Assembly (NCBI GenBank): GCA_963822705.1
Contig: CAWGIX010000013.1
Span: forward strand, 186,001 to 250,000
Length of the DNA: 64,000 nt
Reading direction: 5' to 3'
DNA from: CAVRQM01 sp963822705
GTDB lineage: Bacteria > Pseudomonadota > Alphaproteobacteria > Acetobacterales > Acetobacteraceae
In this document: one piece after another, positions 8,942-20,206 of the stretch
Numbering within the stretch: the stretch's first letter is position 1
Layout of the letters: each line of letters starts with the position of its first letter
Notes under the pieces: generated by a model
What the model was told of the DNA's origin: nothing
Database searches by the model: none
Seen by the model: the letters and a program-made list of their open reading frames with translations, nothing else
Translations under genes and position numbers: made by a program

Positions 8942-9580
8942 TTACGGGTGACAGGTGGCCGGGCTGGTGCTCGTGTTTGGGTTCAGACAGAGCGGCCCCA
9001 GCCCCGTGGTGGCGTTGGGCACGCTGATCATGGCCACAGGACCGGCCTTGTGCTCGCCGTTGAACGGCGTAGGCGTGGAAACATTGAACCCGCACGGCGC
9101 CGCGTCCTTGGGCCTATTGAACCAGAAGCCGACATGAAACGTGTTGGTCGGCGCAAGCGCGATGCCGCTATCGGGATCAAATCCGAAAATCTGATCGACC
9201 AAAATCGTATTGATGGTCGTGGTTGCCTCGCCATCATCGTCGGCATCGAGGTCACTCTGGTACCAGGCGAGCCCAAATCCCGGGAATCCACTTACCGGCG
9301 TGCCGTGCGAGTCAAGATTGCTGCGCTGAACGGTGAACATGTCGAACTGCAGATTGGGCTTCAGCCCGGTGACGGTGATGGTGAGCCGATCGTGCAACTT
9401 GCCGCGCACCACATGGACCGTCGCTGCCGGCGCCGTACCGGCGGTTTTTTCGATACATTTCAGGAACGTCGGATTCGGCGACAGCGAAAACGTTGCCTGG
9501 TTCACTTGCGCGAAGGCGCCGGGGCCAGTGCAGCACATCAGCGCCGTCACTGCTGCGAGAGAGTAGGTGCGGTAGGTCAT
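8942..9580 (-). CDS. Secreted protein of unknown function
   Basis: A 212-residue product with a clear Sec signal peptide (MTYRTYSLAAVTALMCCTGPGAFA, cleavage near residue 24). The mature part looks like a beta-sandwich: a hydrophobic/polar alternation, TVHVVRGKLHDRLTITVTGL, LAWYQSDLDADDDGEATTTI and a Pro/Thr-rich C-terminus. Cysteines at the C-terminal end could pair. The start at 9580 has AGGAG eight bases upstream; longer starts in the same frame lack this. Same strand as the Rap1a-like gene, 142 bases upstream of it. No family recognised. Confidence 0.7.
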   Translation of the reverse strand: MTYRTYSLAAVTALMCCTGPGAFAQVNQATFSLSPNPTFLKCIEKTAGTAPAATVHVVRGKLHDRLTITVTGLKPNLQFDMFTVQRSNLDSHGTPVSGFPGFGLAWYQSDLDADDDGEATTTINTILVDQIFGFDPDSGIALAPTNTFHVGFWFNRPKDAAPCGFNVSTPTPFNGEHKAGPVAMISVPNATTGLGPLCLNPNTSTSPATCHP

Positions 9581-9877
9581 GTGCGTTGCTCCTGCTTGGG
9601 ACGTGACGAAGGTTCGACATCGGCCAGGGAGGCACGTTGGGGGGTCGGCAAGCTGGATCGACGCCAGCGCGTCAGCCGGAATTCCCCCCAATGGGCGGGC
9701 TCATGCACCCGTCTTCACGGCAGATTAACGGCATTTTCACAAGTGTTGCAACAGTAGATCGGCCGGAGGCGGACCGGAGCCCGTTCGAGCCGCCCGCCGG
9801 TCCGGGTTTGCCGCAATACAGGCCCGGCCCGGCACCGGGGTGGGCGCCTCGCGGCGCGAAATCCTAAAAATCCAAGT
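9581..9877. other. Intergenic region, no gene seen
   Basis: 297 bases between the starts of a secreted-protein gene and the stop of a GST gene, both on the minus strand. It should hold the promoter of the secreted protein. Open frames here lack ribosome sites and recognisable products. Confidence 0.5.
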
Positions 9878-10546
9878 CTAAAAATCCAGGTCCGGGTAGT
9901 GCTCGGGCGGCTGCAGGCCCGGCACCCGGTCGGCCAGCAACGGCCGGAAGCTGGGGCGGCTTTTTATCCTTGCATACCATTCCTTGGCGGCCGGACTGAT
10001 CGACCAGTCCACGTCTCCCGTATAGTCCAGCACCGATAGATGCGCCGCCGCGGCCAGATCGGCCAAGGACAAGGCGCTGCCTGCCAGCCATTTCCGGTGC
10101 TCGGCCAGCCAGCCGACATAGGGCAGGTGCTCGCGCAACGCCGTGTAGCCGAGCCGCAGCGCCGCGGCATCCGGATGGCCGCGGCCGGCCAGGCGCCTGA
10201 CGTATTTCTGGCCGTTCAGGTTGCGCGTTACTTCCGTATCGAATTTTCCGTCGAACCAGGCCACCAGCCGGCGGACCTCGACCCGCTCGGCCAAGGTCGG
10301 GCCCAGCAACGAGGTGTCCGGATAGGCCTCTTCGAGATACTCGCAGATCACCCCGCTGTCGGGCACCGGCAGGCCGTTGTCGTCCAGCAGGGTCGGCACC
10401 GTGCCCGCCGGGTTCCAGGCCAGATACTCTTCCCGATGCTCCCAGACCCGCTCCACCTTCAGTTCGAAGGCGAGCCGCTTTTCCGTGAGTGCCAGGCGAA
10501 CTTTGCGGCAGTACGGCGACAGCGGCAGATGGTGCAGGATGCGCAT
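9878..10546 (-). CDS. Glutathione S-transferase family protein
   Basis: A 222-residue cytosolic GST. The N-terminal thioredoxin fold begins MRILHHLPLSPYCRKVRLAL with the usual SPYCRKVRL motif at residues 9-17, followed by NPAGTVPTLLDDNG and PDSGVICEYLEE, the glutathione-binding cis-Pro and Ser segments. The helical C-terminal domain (from about residue 90) includes LSLADLAAAAHLSVLDY with the N-capping Asp. Substrate cannot be told from sequence. It is divergent from the downstream TPP enzyme with about 195 bases between starts. Confidence 0.93.
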   Translation of the reverse strand: MRILHHLPLSPYCRKVRLALTEKRLAFELKVERVWEHREEYLAWNPAGTVPTLLDDNGLPVPDSGVICEYLEEAYPDTSLLGPTLAERVEVRRLVAWFDGKFDTEVTRNLNGQKYVRRLAGRGHPDAAALRLGYTALREHLPYVGWLAEHRKWLAGSALSLADLAAAAHLSVLDYTGDVDWSISPAAKEWYARIKSRPSFRPLLADRVPGLQPPEHYPDLDF

Positions 10547-10741
10547 GGCCCGAAGCTCCTAGCGCAGTCGCACGCTGCCAGCCAAATCAAGTGGGCCAAA
10601 TCGAGCGGCCAAATCGGGTGGCATCAGGTCGGGTCGCGCGACCTTGAACGCTGCCGCCGAAACCGCGCCTTGATGTGGAGCTTCTGGTTACATCCGGGCG
10701 CGTCGTCATGCGGCTCGGCAGCAGTCATTGGGGTGCGGGTC

Positions 10742-12538
10742 ATGGCCATGAAAGTCGGCGATTTCGTTTGGGAGCGCTTGCACGCCTGGGGCGTGCGTAC
10801 CGTATTCGGCTATCCCGGGGACGGCATCAACGGCCTGCTCGGCGGCCTGCAGCGCTTTGGCACCGACAAGATTCGTTTCATACAGGTGCGCCACGAAGAA
10901 ATGGCTGCGTTCATGGCCTCGGCCTACGCGAAATTCACCGGCGAATTGGGCGTGTGCATGGCCACCTCCGGCCCGGGCGCCACCCACCTGATCACCGGTT
11001 TGTATGATGCGCGCATGGACCACATGCCGGTGCTGGCCATCGTGGGCCAGCAGGCCCGCATGGCGGTGGGCGGCCACTACCAGCAGGAGCTCGACCTGCT
11101 CAGCGCGTTCAAGGACGTGGCCGGCAGTTTCGTCGCGCAGGCCATGGTACCCGGCCAGGTACGCCATTTGGTCGACCGCGCGGTGCGCATCGCGCGTGCC
11201 GAGCGGCGCGTGACCGCGCTGATCTTTCCGAACGATCTGCAGGAGGTCGAGTACGAGGACCCGCCTCGCAAGCACGGCACGATTCATTCCGGCATCGGCT
11301 ACAGCGATCCACGGCTGCTGCCCACCGACGTGGATCTCTCCCGCGCCGCCGCGGTGCTGAACGAGGGCAAGAAAGTCGCCATGCTGGTTGGCGCCGGCGC
11401 GCTGCACGCCACCGACGACGTGATCGCGGTGGCTGACCGGCTGCAGGCGGGCGTCGCCAAGGCGCTGCTGGGCAAGGCGGCGCTGCCCGACGAGCTGCCG
11501 TGGGTCACTGGCTCGATCGGACTGCTCGGCACAAAACCAAGCTGGGACATGATGACCGAGTGCGACACGCTGCTGATGGTCGGCTCCGGCTTTCCCTATT
11601 CGGAGTTCCTGCCCAAGGAGGGCGCGGCGCGGGGGGTCCAGATCGACCTCAAACCGGACATGCTCAGCCTGCGCTACCCGATGGAGGTCAATCTCACGGG
11701 TGACAGCGTGGAGACGCTGCGCGCGTTGCTGCCGCTGCTCGAGCAAAAATCCGATCGCTCCTGGCGCGAGCGGATCGAAAAGAACGTGGCCGAGTGGTGG
11801 AAGGATCTGGAGGCGCGCGCCATGCACGGGGCCAATCCGGTCAACCCGCAGCGCGTCACCTGGGAGCTGTCGCCGCGCCTGCCGGAGCGGGCCATCATCA
11901 CCAGCGATTCCGGCTCGTGCGCAAACTGGTATGCGCGGGACATAAAAATTCGCCGCGGCATGATGTGTTCGCTGTCCGGCGGCCTGGCTTCGATGGGCGC
12001 CGCGGTCCCGTCCGCCATCGCCGCCAAGATGGCCCATCCGGATCGGCCGGTCATCGCACTCGTCGGCGACGGGGCCATGCAGATGAACAACATGGCCGAA
12101 CTCATTACTGTGATGAAGTATTGGCGCGAATGGTCCGACCCGCGCTGGATCGTTTGCGTCTGGAACAACCAGGACCTCAATCAGGTCACCTGGGAGCAGC
12201 GGGTGATGGAAGGCGATCCGCGATTCGAAGCCAGCCAGCAACTGCCGAACGTGCCGTACCACAAGTTCGGCGAGCTGATCGGCATGAAAGGCATCTATGT
12301 GGATACACCCGAGCGCATCGGTCCGGCGTGGGACGAGGCGCTGGCCGCCGATCGTCCGGTGGTGCTGGAGGTGAAGACCGATCCCGACGTGCCACCGCTG
12401 CCGCCGCATATCACTTTGGATCAGGCGCGAAAATTTACCTCGACGTTGCTGAAGGGCGACCCGGAGGAGGGCAGCATCCTGGTCGAAACGGCCAAGGAGG
12501 TGCTGGCCAGCGTGTTGCCGCACGGCAATCGCAAGTAG
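10742..12538 (+). CDS. Thiamine pyrophosphate-requiring enzyme, pyruvate oxidase/acetolactate synthase-like
   Basis: A 598-residue three-domain TPP enzyme. The N-terminal PYR domain has VFGYPGDGINGLLG and the catalytic Glu in VRHEEMAAFMA (about residue 52); the C-terminal PP domain has the GDGAMQMNN cofactor motif beginning near residue 442 with the closing WNNQDLNQVTWEQR. This subgroup is usually annotated as pyruvate oxidase-like or simply TPP-requiring protein, and its substrate is not settled. The start at 10742 (or 10748) is preferred because the longer open frame upstream lies antisense to the GST. It is followed by a hairpin, so probably a single-gene transcript. Confidence 0.9.
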   Translation: MAMKVGDFVWERLHAWGVRTVFGYPGDGINGLLGGLQRFGTDKIRFIQVRHEEMAAFMASAYAKFTGELGVCMATSGPGATHLITGLYDARMDHMPVLAIVGQQARMAVGGHYQQELDLLSAFKDVAGSFVAQAMVPGQVRHLVDRAVRIARAERRVTALIFPNDLQEVEYEDPPRKHGTIHSGIGYSDPRLLPTDVDLSRAAAVLNEGKKVAMLVGAGALHATDDVIAVADRLQAGVAKALLGKAALPDELPWVTGSIGLLGTKPSWDMMTECDTLLMVGSGFPYSEFLPKEGAARGVQIDLKPDMLSLRYPMEVNLTGDSVETLRALLPLLEQKSDRSWRERIEKNVAEWWKDLEARAMHGANPVNPQRVTWELSPRLPERAIITSDSGSCANWYARDIKIRRGMMCSLSGGLASMGAAVPSAIAAKMAHPDRPVIALVGDGAMQMNNMAELITVMKYWREWSDPRWIVCVWNNQDLNQVTWEQRVMEGDPRFEASQQLPNVPYHKFGELIGMKGIYVDTPERIGPAWDEALAADRPVVLEVKTDPDVPPLPPHITLDQARKFTSTLLKGDPEEGSILVETAKEVLASVLPHGNRK

Positions 12539-12548
12539 ACGCCGAGCG

Positions 12549-12580
12549 GCCAGCCGACCTCCGGTCCGGGGTCGGCTGGC
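12549..12580 (+). terminator. Hairpin downstream of the TPP enzyme gene
   Basis: GCCAGCCGACC pairs with GGTCGGCTGGC across a 10-base loop, eleven bases after the stop codon. There is no T-run, so this is a candidate intrinsic terminator or mRNA 3'-end stabiliser. Confidence 0.55.
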
Positions 12581-12725
12581 GCCTTGTGGCGGGCCGGCGG
12601 GTCACGGATGGGGTATCCGGCCGATCTTGGGCGAGTTTTTGAGTGGCTGGGCACTTGCTTAAGCGCGGCTTGGCATGATTGCCTGCTGCGCGTCTCATGT
12701 AACGTCCGGACGGAGCCCCGCACCC

Positions 12726-13109
12726 ATGGCCACCAAGCCGCCTGCCAAACCTGCCGCGAAACCGGCCCCGGCCCCGACCCCGGCCGCGGCAAACAAGCCC
12801 GCCGGCGCGCGAGCCGCGCCCAGCCCGGCTCCAACCACGGTGACGCTGCGGCAGATCGCCGCCCAGCTGGCCGAGGCGCACTCGATGCAGAAGAACCAAG
12901 CCGAGGCGGTGATAAGTCATTTCATTCGGTTGGTGACCGACCACCTGAAGGCCGGCGAGCGGCTGCGCATCGGCGGCCTGGGCATTCTGGAGGTCAAGAA
13001 CCGCCCTGCCCGCACCGGCCGCAATCCCTCTACCGGCGCCCCGATTCAGATCGCCGCCAGCAGAAAAATCGCCTTCCGCCCGGCCAAGGAACTGAAAGAG
13101 GCGGTCTAA
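12726..13109 (+). CDS. HU/IHF-family DNA-binding protein with Pro/Ala-rich N-terminal tail
   Basis: A 127-residue nucleoid-associated protein. Residues 1-36 are a Lys/Pro/Ala-rich tail (MATKPPAKPAAKPAPAP...), unlike the roughly 90-residue classical HU. The HU core follows: VTLRQIAAQLAEAHSMQKNQ, then LRIGGLGILEVKNRPARTGR and NPSTGAPIQIAASRKIAFRP. The last two form the DNA-embracing beta arm with the conserved NP and a C-terminal helix. The ATG at 12726 begins the tail; an upstream extension of the frame is not convincing. Monocistronic between a terminator hairpin and a repeat element. Confidence 0.92.
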   Translation: MATKPPAKPAAKPAPAPTPAAANKPAGARAAPSPAPTTVTLRQIAAQLAEAHSMQKNQAEAVISHFIRLVTDHLKAGERLRIGGLGILEVKNRPARTGRNPSTGAPIQIAASRKIAFRPAKELKEAV

Positions 13110-13178
13110 GCGCCGACAGCCACGCAGCGCCTTGCTCTCGTGGTCTGATACCGGCGCGCGAATTCCGAGTCATGAAGG

Positions 13179-13276
13179 ACCTCACCCCGGCCCTCTCCCA
13201 GAGGGACAGGGCGGAGGGGTTCTTCTCCCTCTCCCTCTGGGCTCTGGCCGCGGCGCCGGACGGAGGCCGGGGTGAC
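13179..13276. repeat. REP/MITE-like palindromic element, copy 1
   Basis: The element begins CTCACCCCGGCCCTCTCCCA and ends GGCCGGGGTGAC, so its ends are inverted repeats of 11-12 bases; the centre contains further complementary G- and C-rich blocks. A second, shorter copy in opposite orientation is at 47339-47393. It occupies the 278-base gap between the HU gene and the BrkB gene. No coding content. Confidence 0.7.
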
Positions 13277-13387
13277 GGCCTGATGTGTCAGGTTTTACTT
13301 GCCCTGGTCTGACCGCACCCCGCCCTCGCAGCGCCAGGGAACCTTGGCGCCACCGAGTTGTTGCCGGCACACCGCAGGAGGTGGGGA

Positions 13388-14455
13388 ATGCTCAGGCGAC
13401 GGGAGGCGGAGTTGGTGGCGCTGGGGGTGGCGGCAACCCTCGGATTCCAGTTCGCGGCGGCTGGCGGACGGCGCCAGGAGATAGCCGGGCCGGCGCGGAA
13501 CGACCGGCCAGCGTCCGCATCCGGGGGACGCGGGCGGGACGCCGATTCCCCGGCGCAGATCCCGGCGCGCGGCTGGTGGCCGGTGCTGAAACGGGTGGCG
13601 CAAAAATTCTCCGATGACCGCGCCATGACCGAGGCAGCCGCGGTCACCTTCTATGGGCTGTTGGCGCTGTTCCCGGCACTGGGCGCTCTGGTGTCCCTGT
13701 ATGGGCTGTTCGCCGACCCGCGCACGGTCGAGAAGACGTTGAGCTCCCTGTCCGGCGTCCTGCCTGGCGGCGGCATGCAGATCATCAGCGACCAGGTCCA
13801 CAGTCTGGCCTCGCACGGTGGCGCGGCGCTGAGTTTCGGACTGGTGATCGGCTTGGCCCTTTCGCTGTGGAGCGCCAATTCCGGCACCAAATCATTGTTC
13901 GACGCCATGAACGTGGTCTACGAGCAGCACGAGACTCGCAGTTATGTTCGGCGCACGCTGCTCTCATTGGCGTTCACGTTGGGCGGCATCGTGTTCATCC
14001 TCCTGGCGCTGGCTGGAGTCGTGGTGCTGCCGGCAGTGCTGAAATTCGTGGGCTTGGGCAGTATCGGGGTGGTGCTCGACTGGCTGCGCTGGCCGGTGCT
14101 GCTTGTGATCGTCGCCATGATCCTGGCATTGATCTACCGCTACGGCCCGGATCGCAGGAACGCACGGTGGCGCTGGCTCAGCTGGGGCAGCGCCATCGCC
14201 TCGCTGGCATGGATCGGGTTCTCGCTGCTGTTCTCCTGGTACGTCGCCGGTTTCGGCAGCTACGACAAGACCTATGGCTCGCTCGGCGCTGCCATCGGGT
14301 TCATGACCTGGATCTGGCTGTCCACCACCATCGTGCTGGTCGGCGCCGAGCTGAACGCCGAACTGGAACATCAGACAGCGCGCGACACCACAGTGGGTTC
14401 GGACAAGCCCATCGGCACGCGTGGAGCGACCAAGGCGGATACGGTCGCGGCGTAA
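13388..14455 (+). CDS. YihY/BrkB-family inner membrane protein
   Basis: A 355-residue polytopic membrane protein. After a soluble N-terminal region of about 75 residues comes the BrkB core: DDRAMTEAAAVTFYGLLALF, the LWSANSGTKSLFDAMNVVYE loop, hydrophobic helices around residues 195-265, the RWRWLSWGSAIASLAWIGFS segment and the terminal YDKTYGSLGAAIGFMTWIWL helix with GAELNAELE. The start at 13388 has a strong GGAGG site seven bases upstream. The family is often mislabelled as ribonuclease BN; its transport role is undefined. Confidence 0.92.
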   Translation: MLRRREAELVALGVAATLGFQFAAAGGRRQEIAGPARNDRPASASGGRGRDADSPAQIPARGWWPVLKRVAQKFSDDRAMTEAAAVTFYGLLALFPALGALVSLYGLFADPRTVEKTLSSLSGVLPGGGMQIISDQVHSLASHGGAALSFGLVIGLALSLWSANSGTKSLFDAMNVVYEQHETRSYVRRTLLSLAFTLGGIVFILLALAGVVVLPAVLKFVGLGSIGVVLDWLRWPVLLVIVAMILALIYRYGPDRRNARWRWLSWGSAIASLAWIGFSLLFSWYVAGFGSYDKTYGSLGAAIGFMTWIWLSTTIVLVGAELNAELEHQTARDTTVGSDKPIGTRGATKADTVAA

Positions 14456-14796
14456 CGAGGGATCGGCTCCCCGGTCTGCGTTTCGGCCTCGACGGAGTGG
14501 AGGAAATGGGGCGGTTTCTGGTTTCCCGAGCCGATCCGAAAACCGGCCTGACTGGGCCACGTCCCGACGCACGCCCATATTGTTTCGAATTCAAAATGTC
14601 TGCGTCTTCCCCGCTTCCGGGGGCGGCGGATGGCTACCCTTATGGCGGTCAGATTTCAGGGCATCCGCTCGGTCCATTGCGCGCGCGAAGGCCCTGGCTC
14701 GAACAAATGGGTACTGCCTCGCAGGTCGCGGAGGAGGCGGAGCTATTCCGTATTGAACCCGCTATTCCCCCACGCCTGCGCTCGCTTTGATGCAGG
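14456..14796. other. Convergent intergenic region, no gene seen
   Basis: 341 bases between the BrkB and clpB stop codons. It contains a 10-base inverted repeat, GGATCGGCTC at 14460-14469 and GAGCCGATCC at 14528-14537, with a 58-base spacer. No tRNA-like fold and no frame with coding character was seen. Confidence 0.5.
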
Positions 14797-17383
<2,587 letters not shown>

Positions 17384-17504
17384 GTGTTTTGTCCCTGTGC
17401 TCAGGCGACTGCGGCGCCGCCCCGTCTTGGCAACGGCGCCGCCTCGATGCACAGGAAATGGGCGGGCCGGCGCCTCGCCTCAAGGGGACGCGAAGGCGAC
17501 TGCT

Positions 17505-17582
17505 TCAGATGACGTGGAACAGGTACAGCAGGATGATCACCGGGATCGGAATGCCGATCAGCCACAACAGGATGCCGCGCAT
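17505..17582 (-). CDS. 25-residue conserved membrane microprotein
   Basis: Codes MRGILLWLIGIPIPVIILLY plus five residues (LFHVI), essentially one membrane helix with a central Pro-Ile-Pro. A GGAGA site lies five bases before the ATG at 17582; a second in-frame ATG at 17594 would add four residues. Very similar tiny proteins are, from memory, common in Rhizobiales and relatives but unnamed. It lies between clpB and the COQ9 gene on the same strand. The length is below what gene finders usually report. Function unknown. Confidence 0.72.
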   Translation of the reverse strand: MRGILLWLIGIPIPVIILLYLFHVI

Positions 17583-17650
17583 AGACGTCTCCATGGGGGT
17601 TTGCGTACCGGCTCGAAACGCTGGCCCAACGGCCCGGTTCCGTGCGGCCT

Positions 17651-18271
17651 TTATGCTGCGCGCCGGAACAGGCGGCCGCGGGCCTTGCCGATCCGCGCCA
17701 CCCCGGCCAGCCGCCGATCCAGGAACGCCAGCGTGTCGGCAAAATCCTCGCTCTGGTCGCGCAGCCAGAACAGCAAGGTCGAGCCGTAGACCCCGGTCAG
17801 GATGGCCCGCTTGGTGTACCAGGAAAAATCCGCCGAGCGGTCTCCGGCGGCGTGCCAGATCGCATCCACGGTCCGCGCCGTGCATCGTGCAGCCAGGCCG
17901 GCATGGCGGGGCAGGGCCAGGATGGCCAGGGCACGCCGGATCGCCTCGCGGTGGGGAGCGTTTTGGCGCAGCCGCAGCGCGATCAGGGCGCGTACCCGCT
18001 GCGACAGCCGCAGCGCGGCGACGCCCTCGGCCTCGGCCGCCTGCTCCATGCGCCGGTCGGCGAGGTCGCAGAACGCCTCGATCATGTCCGCGGCACCGCC
18101 CGGGAACAGCAGCTCGGCATCGCGCGGGTCAGCCCCGGTCTCACTCAGGCCGTCACGCAACGCCTGCAACGTCCACCCCTGGTCCGGCACGCGGGCCAGC
18201 AGAGCGTCCAGCGCCGCATCACGCTCGGCGGAGCGCTCGGGGGGTGTGCCGAAAGAGCCTGTAATATTCAT
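17651..18271 (-). CDS. COQ9-family protein, ubiquinone biosynthesis accessory factor
   Basis: A 206-residue protein with a TetR-like N-terminal helical region (RDAALDALLARVPDQGWTLQ) and the COQ9 C-terminal domain: RTVDAIWHAAGDRSADFSWY, TKRAILTGVYGSTLLFWLRD and TLAFLDRRLAGVARIGKARG. The DxSxDxxxYTKRxxLxxVYxxTxxxWL pattern is diagnostic. It is thought to bind lipid and assist the hydroxylation steps of ubiquinone synthesis. The start at 18271 opens the conserved part; an earlier in-frame ATG exists. Confidence 0.9.
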   Translation of the reverse strand: MNITGSFGTPPERSAERDAALDALLARVPDQGWTLQALRDGLSETGADPRDAELLFPGGAADMIEAFCDLADRRMEQAAEAEGVAALRLSQRVRALIALRLRQNAPHREAIRRALAILALPRHAGLAARCTARTVDAIWHAAGDRSADFSWYTKRAILTGVYGSTLLFWLRDQSEDFADTLAFLDRRLAGVARIGKARGRLFRRAA

Positions 18272-18355
18272 GTCGCACCGTCCTGTCGGCATCGCGGTGG
18301 CGCACGGGGGCAAAGTCCGCCGTAGTGGAGCTCTGGCGGAGAGCGGCCCCCGCCC

Positions 18356-18535
18356 TTACTTGGCTTTTTTGGCGAGCGCATCGCGTTTTTTCTGCGCGGC
18401 CGCAATGGTCGCGTTCAGCTGGCGCAGCTTCTTGTCGTCTTTCTTGCCCTGCATGTGCGTGTTGCTGTCCTTGCTCCCGCCATGCGGTTTGTGCGTTTTT
18501 TTCGCCAGATCGCCTTTGGTGATCTTTCCCGACAT
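18356..18535 (-). CDS. 59-residue Lys-rich basic small protein
   Basis: A reading frame of 59 codons with an excellent AGGAGG site six bases upstream of the ATG at 18535. The product starts MSGKITKGDLAKKTHKPHGG, is rich in Lys/Gln/Ala, and ends in a probable amphipathic helix (KLRQLNATIAAAQKKRDALA, then KKAK). Third positions are GC-rich as in neighbouring genes. No domain recognised; a nucleic-acid or ribosome-binding role would be a guess from charge alone. It is 84 bases upstream of the COQ9 gene on the same strand. Confidence 0.68.
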   Translation of the reverse strand: MSGKITKGDLAKKTHKPHGGSKDSNTHMQGKKDDKKLRQLNATIAAAQKKRDALAKKAK

Positions 18536-18605
18536 GTAACCCTCCTGTGGACAACGCCGAGCCTAAGTCCGATCCGGATTGTTGCATAGTTCAAAAGGCG
18601 GGACG

Positions 18606-18755
18606 GTGCGAGATCAGCGAGAGAGCTTCGAGGCCCTGCTGTTCGGTGCCGATGCGTTGCTGGAACTGACGGAAATCGGCATCGAGCCGATTCCGCTCCC
18701 CGAACTCTACGAAGGCGTGACCCTTCCCGAGCCCTCGACGGGTGACGAGGGCTGA
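18606..18755 (+). CDS. Possible 49-residue acidic small protein
   Basis: A GTG-initiated frame coding an acidic product (VRDQRESFEALLFGADALLE, then LTEIGIEPIPLPELYEG and a Glu/Pro/Ser end). Codon bias resembles genuine genes here, but the ribosome site (AAGGCGGGA) is only moderate. It is divergent from the 59-residue gene and convergent with the acetyltransferase. No family recognised; could be a fragment of a longer gene. Confidence 0.35.
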   Translation: MRDQRESFEALLFGADALLELTEIGIEPIPLPELYEGVTLPEPSTGDEG

Positions 18756-18766
18756 GGAACAGCCGC

Positions 18767-19468
18767 CTACGCCGTCCAGAGCAGCACATATCCGTCCGCC
18801 AGCTCCAGCTTGCCCGGCAACTCCAGGAACTCGTCAACGGTGAGCCGGCGCGCCGGTCGCACTTCGAAACCGCGCATCACCAGCCACGCCTCCAGCGGGG
18901 TCAGCGGATAGGCGTCGGCTGCGATCTCGTGCCCCGTCGGGCGGGCGTCGAACCCGTCCCCGCGACCCGCCGCCTCATGCAGCAGTCCGAACATCGCGAT
19001 GTCCCACCGTTCATCGCCGACGCGCACGGCGCCGCGGCGGGTACCTTCCAGTGCAAAACCGAGGCGCAGGTAGGTCGCCACCGCCGCGGCATTTTTCGGG
19101 CGAACGTTCAACTCGATGCGTTCCGTGCCTGGAATGGCCCAGATGCGAGACAGCACCTCGCGCAGAAACGGCACCGCCAGTCCCCGGCCACGACGGTCCG
19201 GTGCGATCCCGACGCGAGCGAGTCGCGCCGTGCCGTGATCGTGGTCAAGCACCGCCTCGGCATGGGCGCATACGCTGCCGTCCATGATGCCGGTCCATGC
19301 TGCGCGGGTCGGCGGCCGCGCCGCGGCGTCGGCCAGAACCGATTGCAGCTGCCCCTCCTCCAACGGAAACCGCACGCTGGCGCCGCCCCATTGCACCAGG
19401 TCCGCCTCGGTCGGAAACCAGTGCAGCAACGGCGCAATGTGCTCGGCGGCGAACGGGACGACCAGCAT
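18767..19468 (-). CDS. GNAT-family N-acetyltransferase with C-terminal extension
   Basis: A 233-residue product. Residues 1-160 are a GNAT domain: LLHWFPTEADLVQWGG, RLARVGIAPDRRGRGLAVPF with the acetyl-CoA pyrophosphate loop, then ELNVRPKNAAAVATYLRLGF. An extra segment of about 70 residues follows (HEIAADAYPLTPLEAWLVMR, TVDEFLELPGKLELADGYVL) that is not part of the fold. The substrate is unknown. It converges with a possible small gene and shares strand and proximity (43 bases) with def. Confidence 0.85.
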   Translation of the reverse strand: MLVVPFAAEHIAPLLHWFPTEADLVQWGGASVRFPLEEGQLQSVLADAAARPPTRAAWTGIMDGSVCAHAEAVLDHDHGTARLARVGIAPDRRGRGLAVPFLREVLSRIWAIPGTERIELNVRPKNAAAVATYLRLGFALEGTRRGAVRVGDERWDIAMFGLLHEAAGRGDGFDARPTGHEIAADAYPLTPLEAWLVMRGFEVRPARRLTVDEFLELPGKLELADGYVLLWTA

Positions 19469-19511
19469 CAGAGCCGGCTCCGATCCGGATAGCCCGCCCG
19501 GGCTGACAGGA

Positions 19512-20045
19512 TCATTCGCCGGGGCGCTCCGCGAACCGGGCCAGCTCCTCCGAAAACCCGAACCGCGAAAAGTCGGTCATGCGCATCGGATACAGGATGC
19601 CGTCCAGGTGGTCGTTCTCGTGCTGCACCACTCTGGCGTGGAAACCGCCGGCCTCGCGCTGTACCGTCTGGCCGTCCGCGTCCAGCCCGGTGTAGCGGAT
19701 GCGGGCCGGCCGCGGCACTTCGGCCTGCAGCCCGGGGATGGACAGGCACCCTTCCCAGGCCAGCGCCACCTCCTCGCCGTCCGGGACCACCTCGGGATTG
19801 ACCAGCACCTGCACCCCCAACTCGCCATCGGCCTCGGTTGCGCGCGCGGCCGGCACACGGAACACGAACAAGCGCAACGGCACATGCACCTGGGGTGCGG
19901 CCAGCCCGGCGCCGTTCGCGTCCAGCATGGTCTCGATCATGTCGGCCATCAGCCTGCGCACCTCCGGCGCCGCCGGATCGTCGACCGGGGCCGCGCGCTG
20001 CAACAGGACGGGGTGGCCCATCCGGGCGATTTTCAGGATGGCCAT
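19512..20045 (-). CDS. def: Peptide deformylase
   Basis: Removes the N-formyl group from nascent proteins; Fe/Zn hydrolase of 177 residues. All three signature motifs are present: GAGLAAPQ at 45-52, EGCLS with metal ligand Cys100, and QHENDH with His142, catalytic Glu143 and His146. Starts MAILKIARMGHPVL, standard for the family. It is divergent from rpsU, with about 160 bases between starts. Confidence 0.96.
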   Translation of the reverse strand: MAILKIARMGHPVLLQRAAPVDDPAAPEVRRLMADMIETMLDANGAGLAAPQVHVPLRLFVFRVPAARATEADGELGVQVLVNPEVVPDGEEVALAWEGCLSIPGLQAEVPRPARIRYTGLDADGQTVQREAGGFHARVVQHENDHLDGILYPMRMTDFSRFGFSEELARFAERPGE

Positions 20046-20206
20046 GCCGGTTCCGCATACATCGGTTCACGAGATTGGGGCGCGCGAAACGCTTTGGCGA
20101 GGGCAGCGGTCCATGCTATGGGCGCCTCTTTCCGGGGACGTTCGTCCGGAGGGTATGGCGCGTCCCGATGGTCGGGAGGCGAGGGGACAAAGGAGATGGC
20201 GGCCCA

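Noticed and set aside
13182..13370. 62-codon minus-strand open frame between HU and BrkB
   Set aside because: Lies inside the palindromic repeat element; translation is Pro/Arg-rich and has no ribosome site.
14581..14760. tRNA-like GTTTCGAATTC string
   Set aside because: No acceptor, anticodon or D-arm pairing could be drawn around it.
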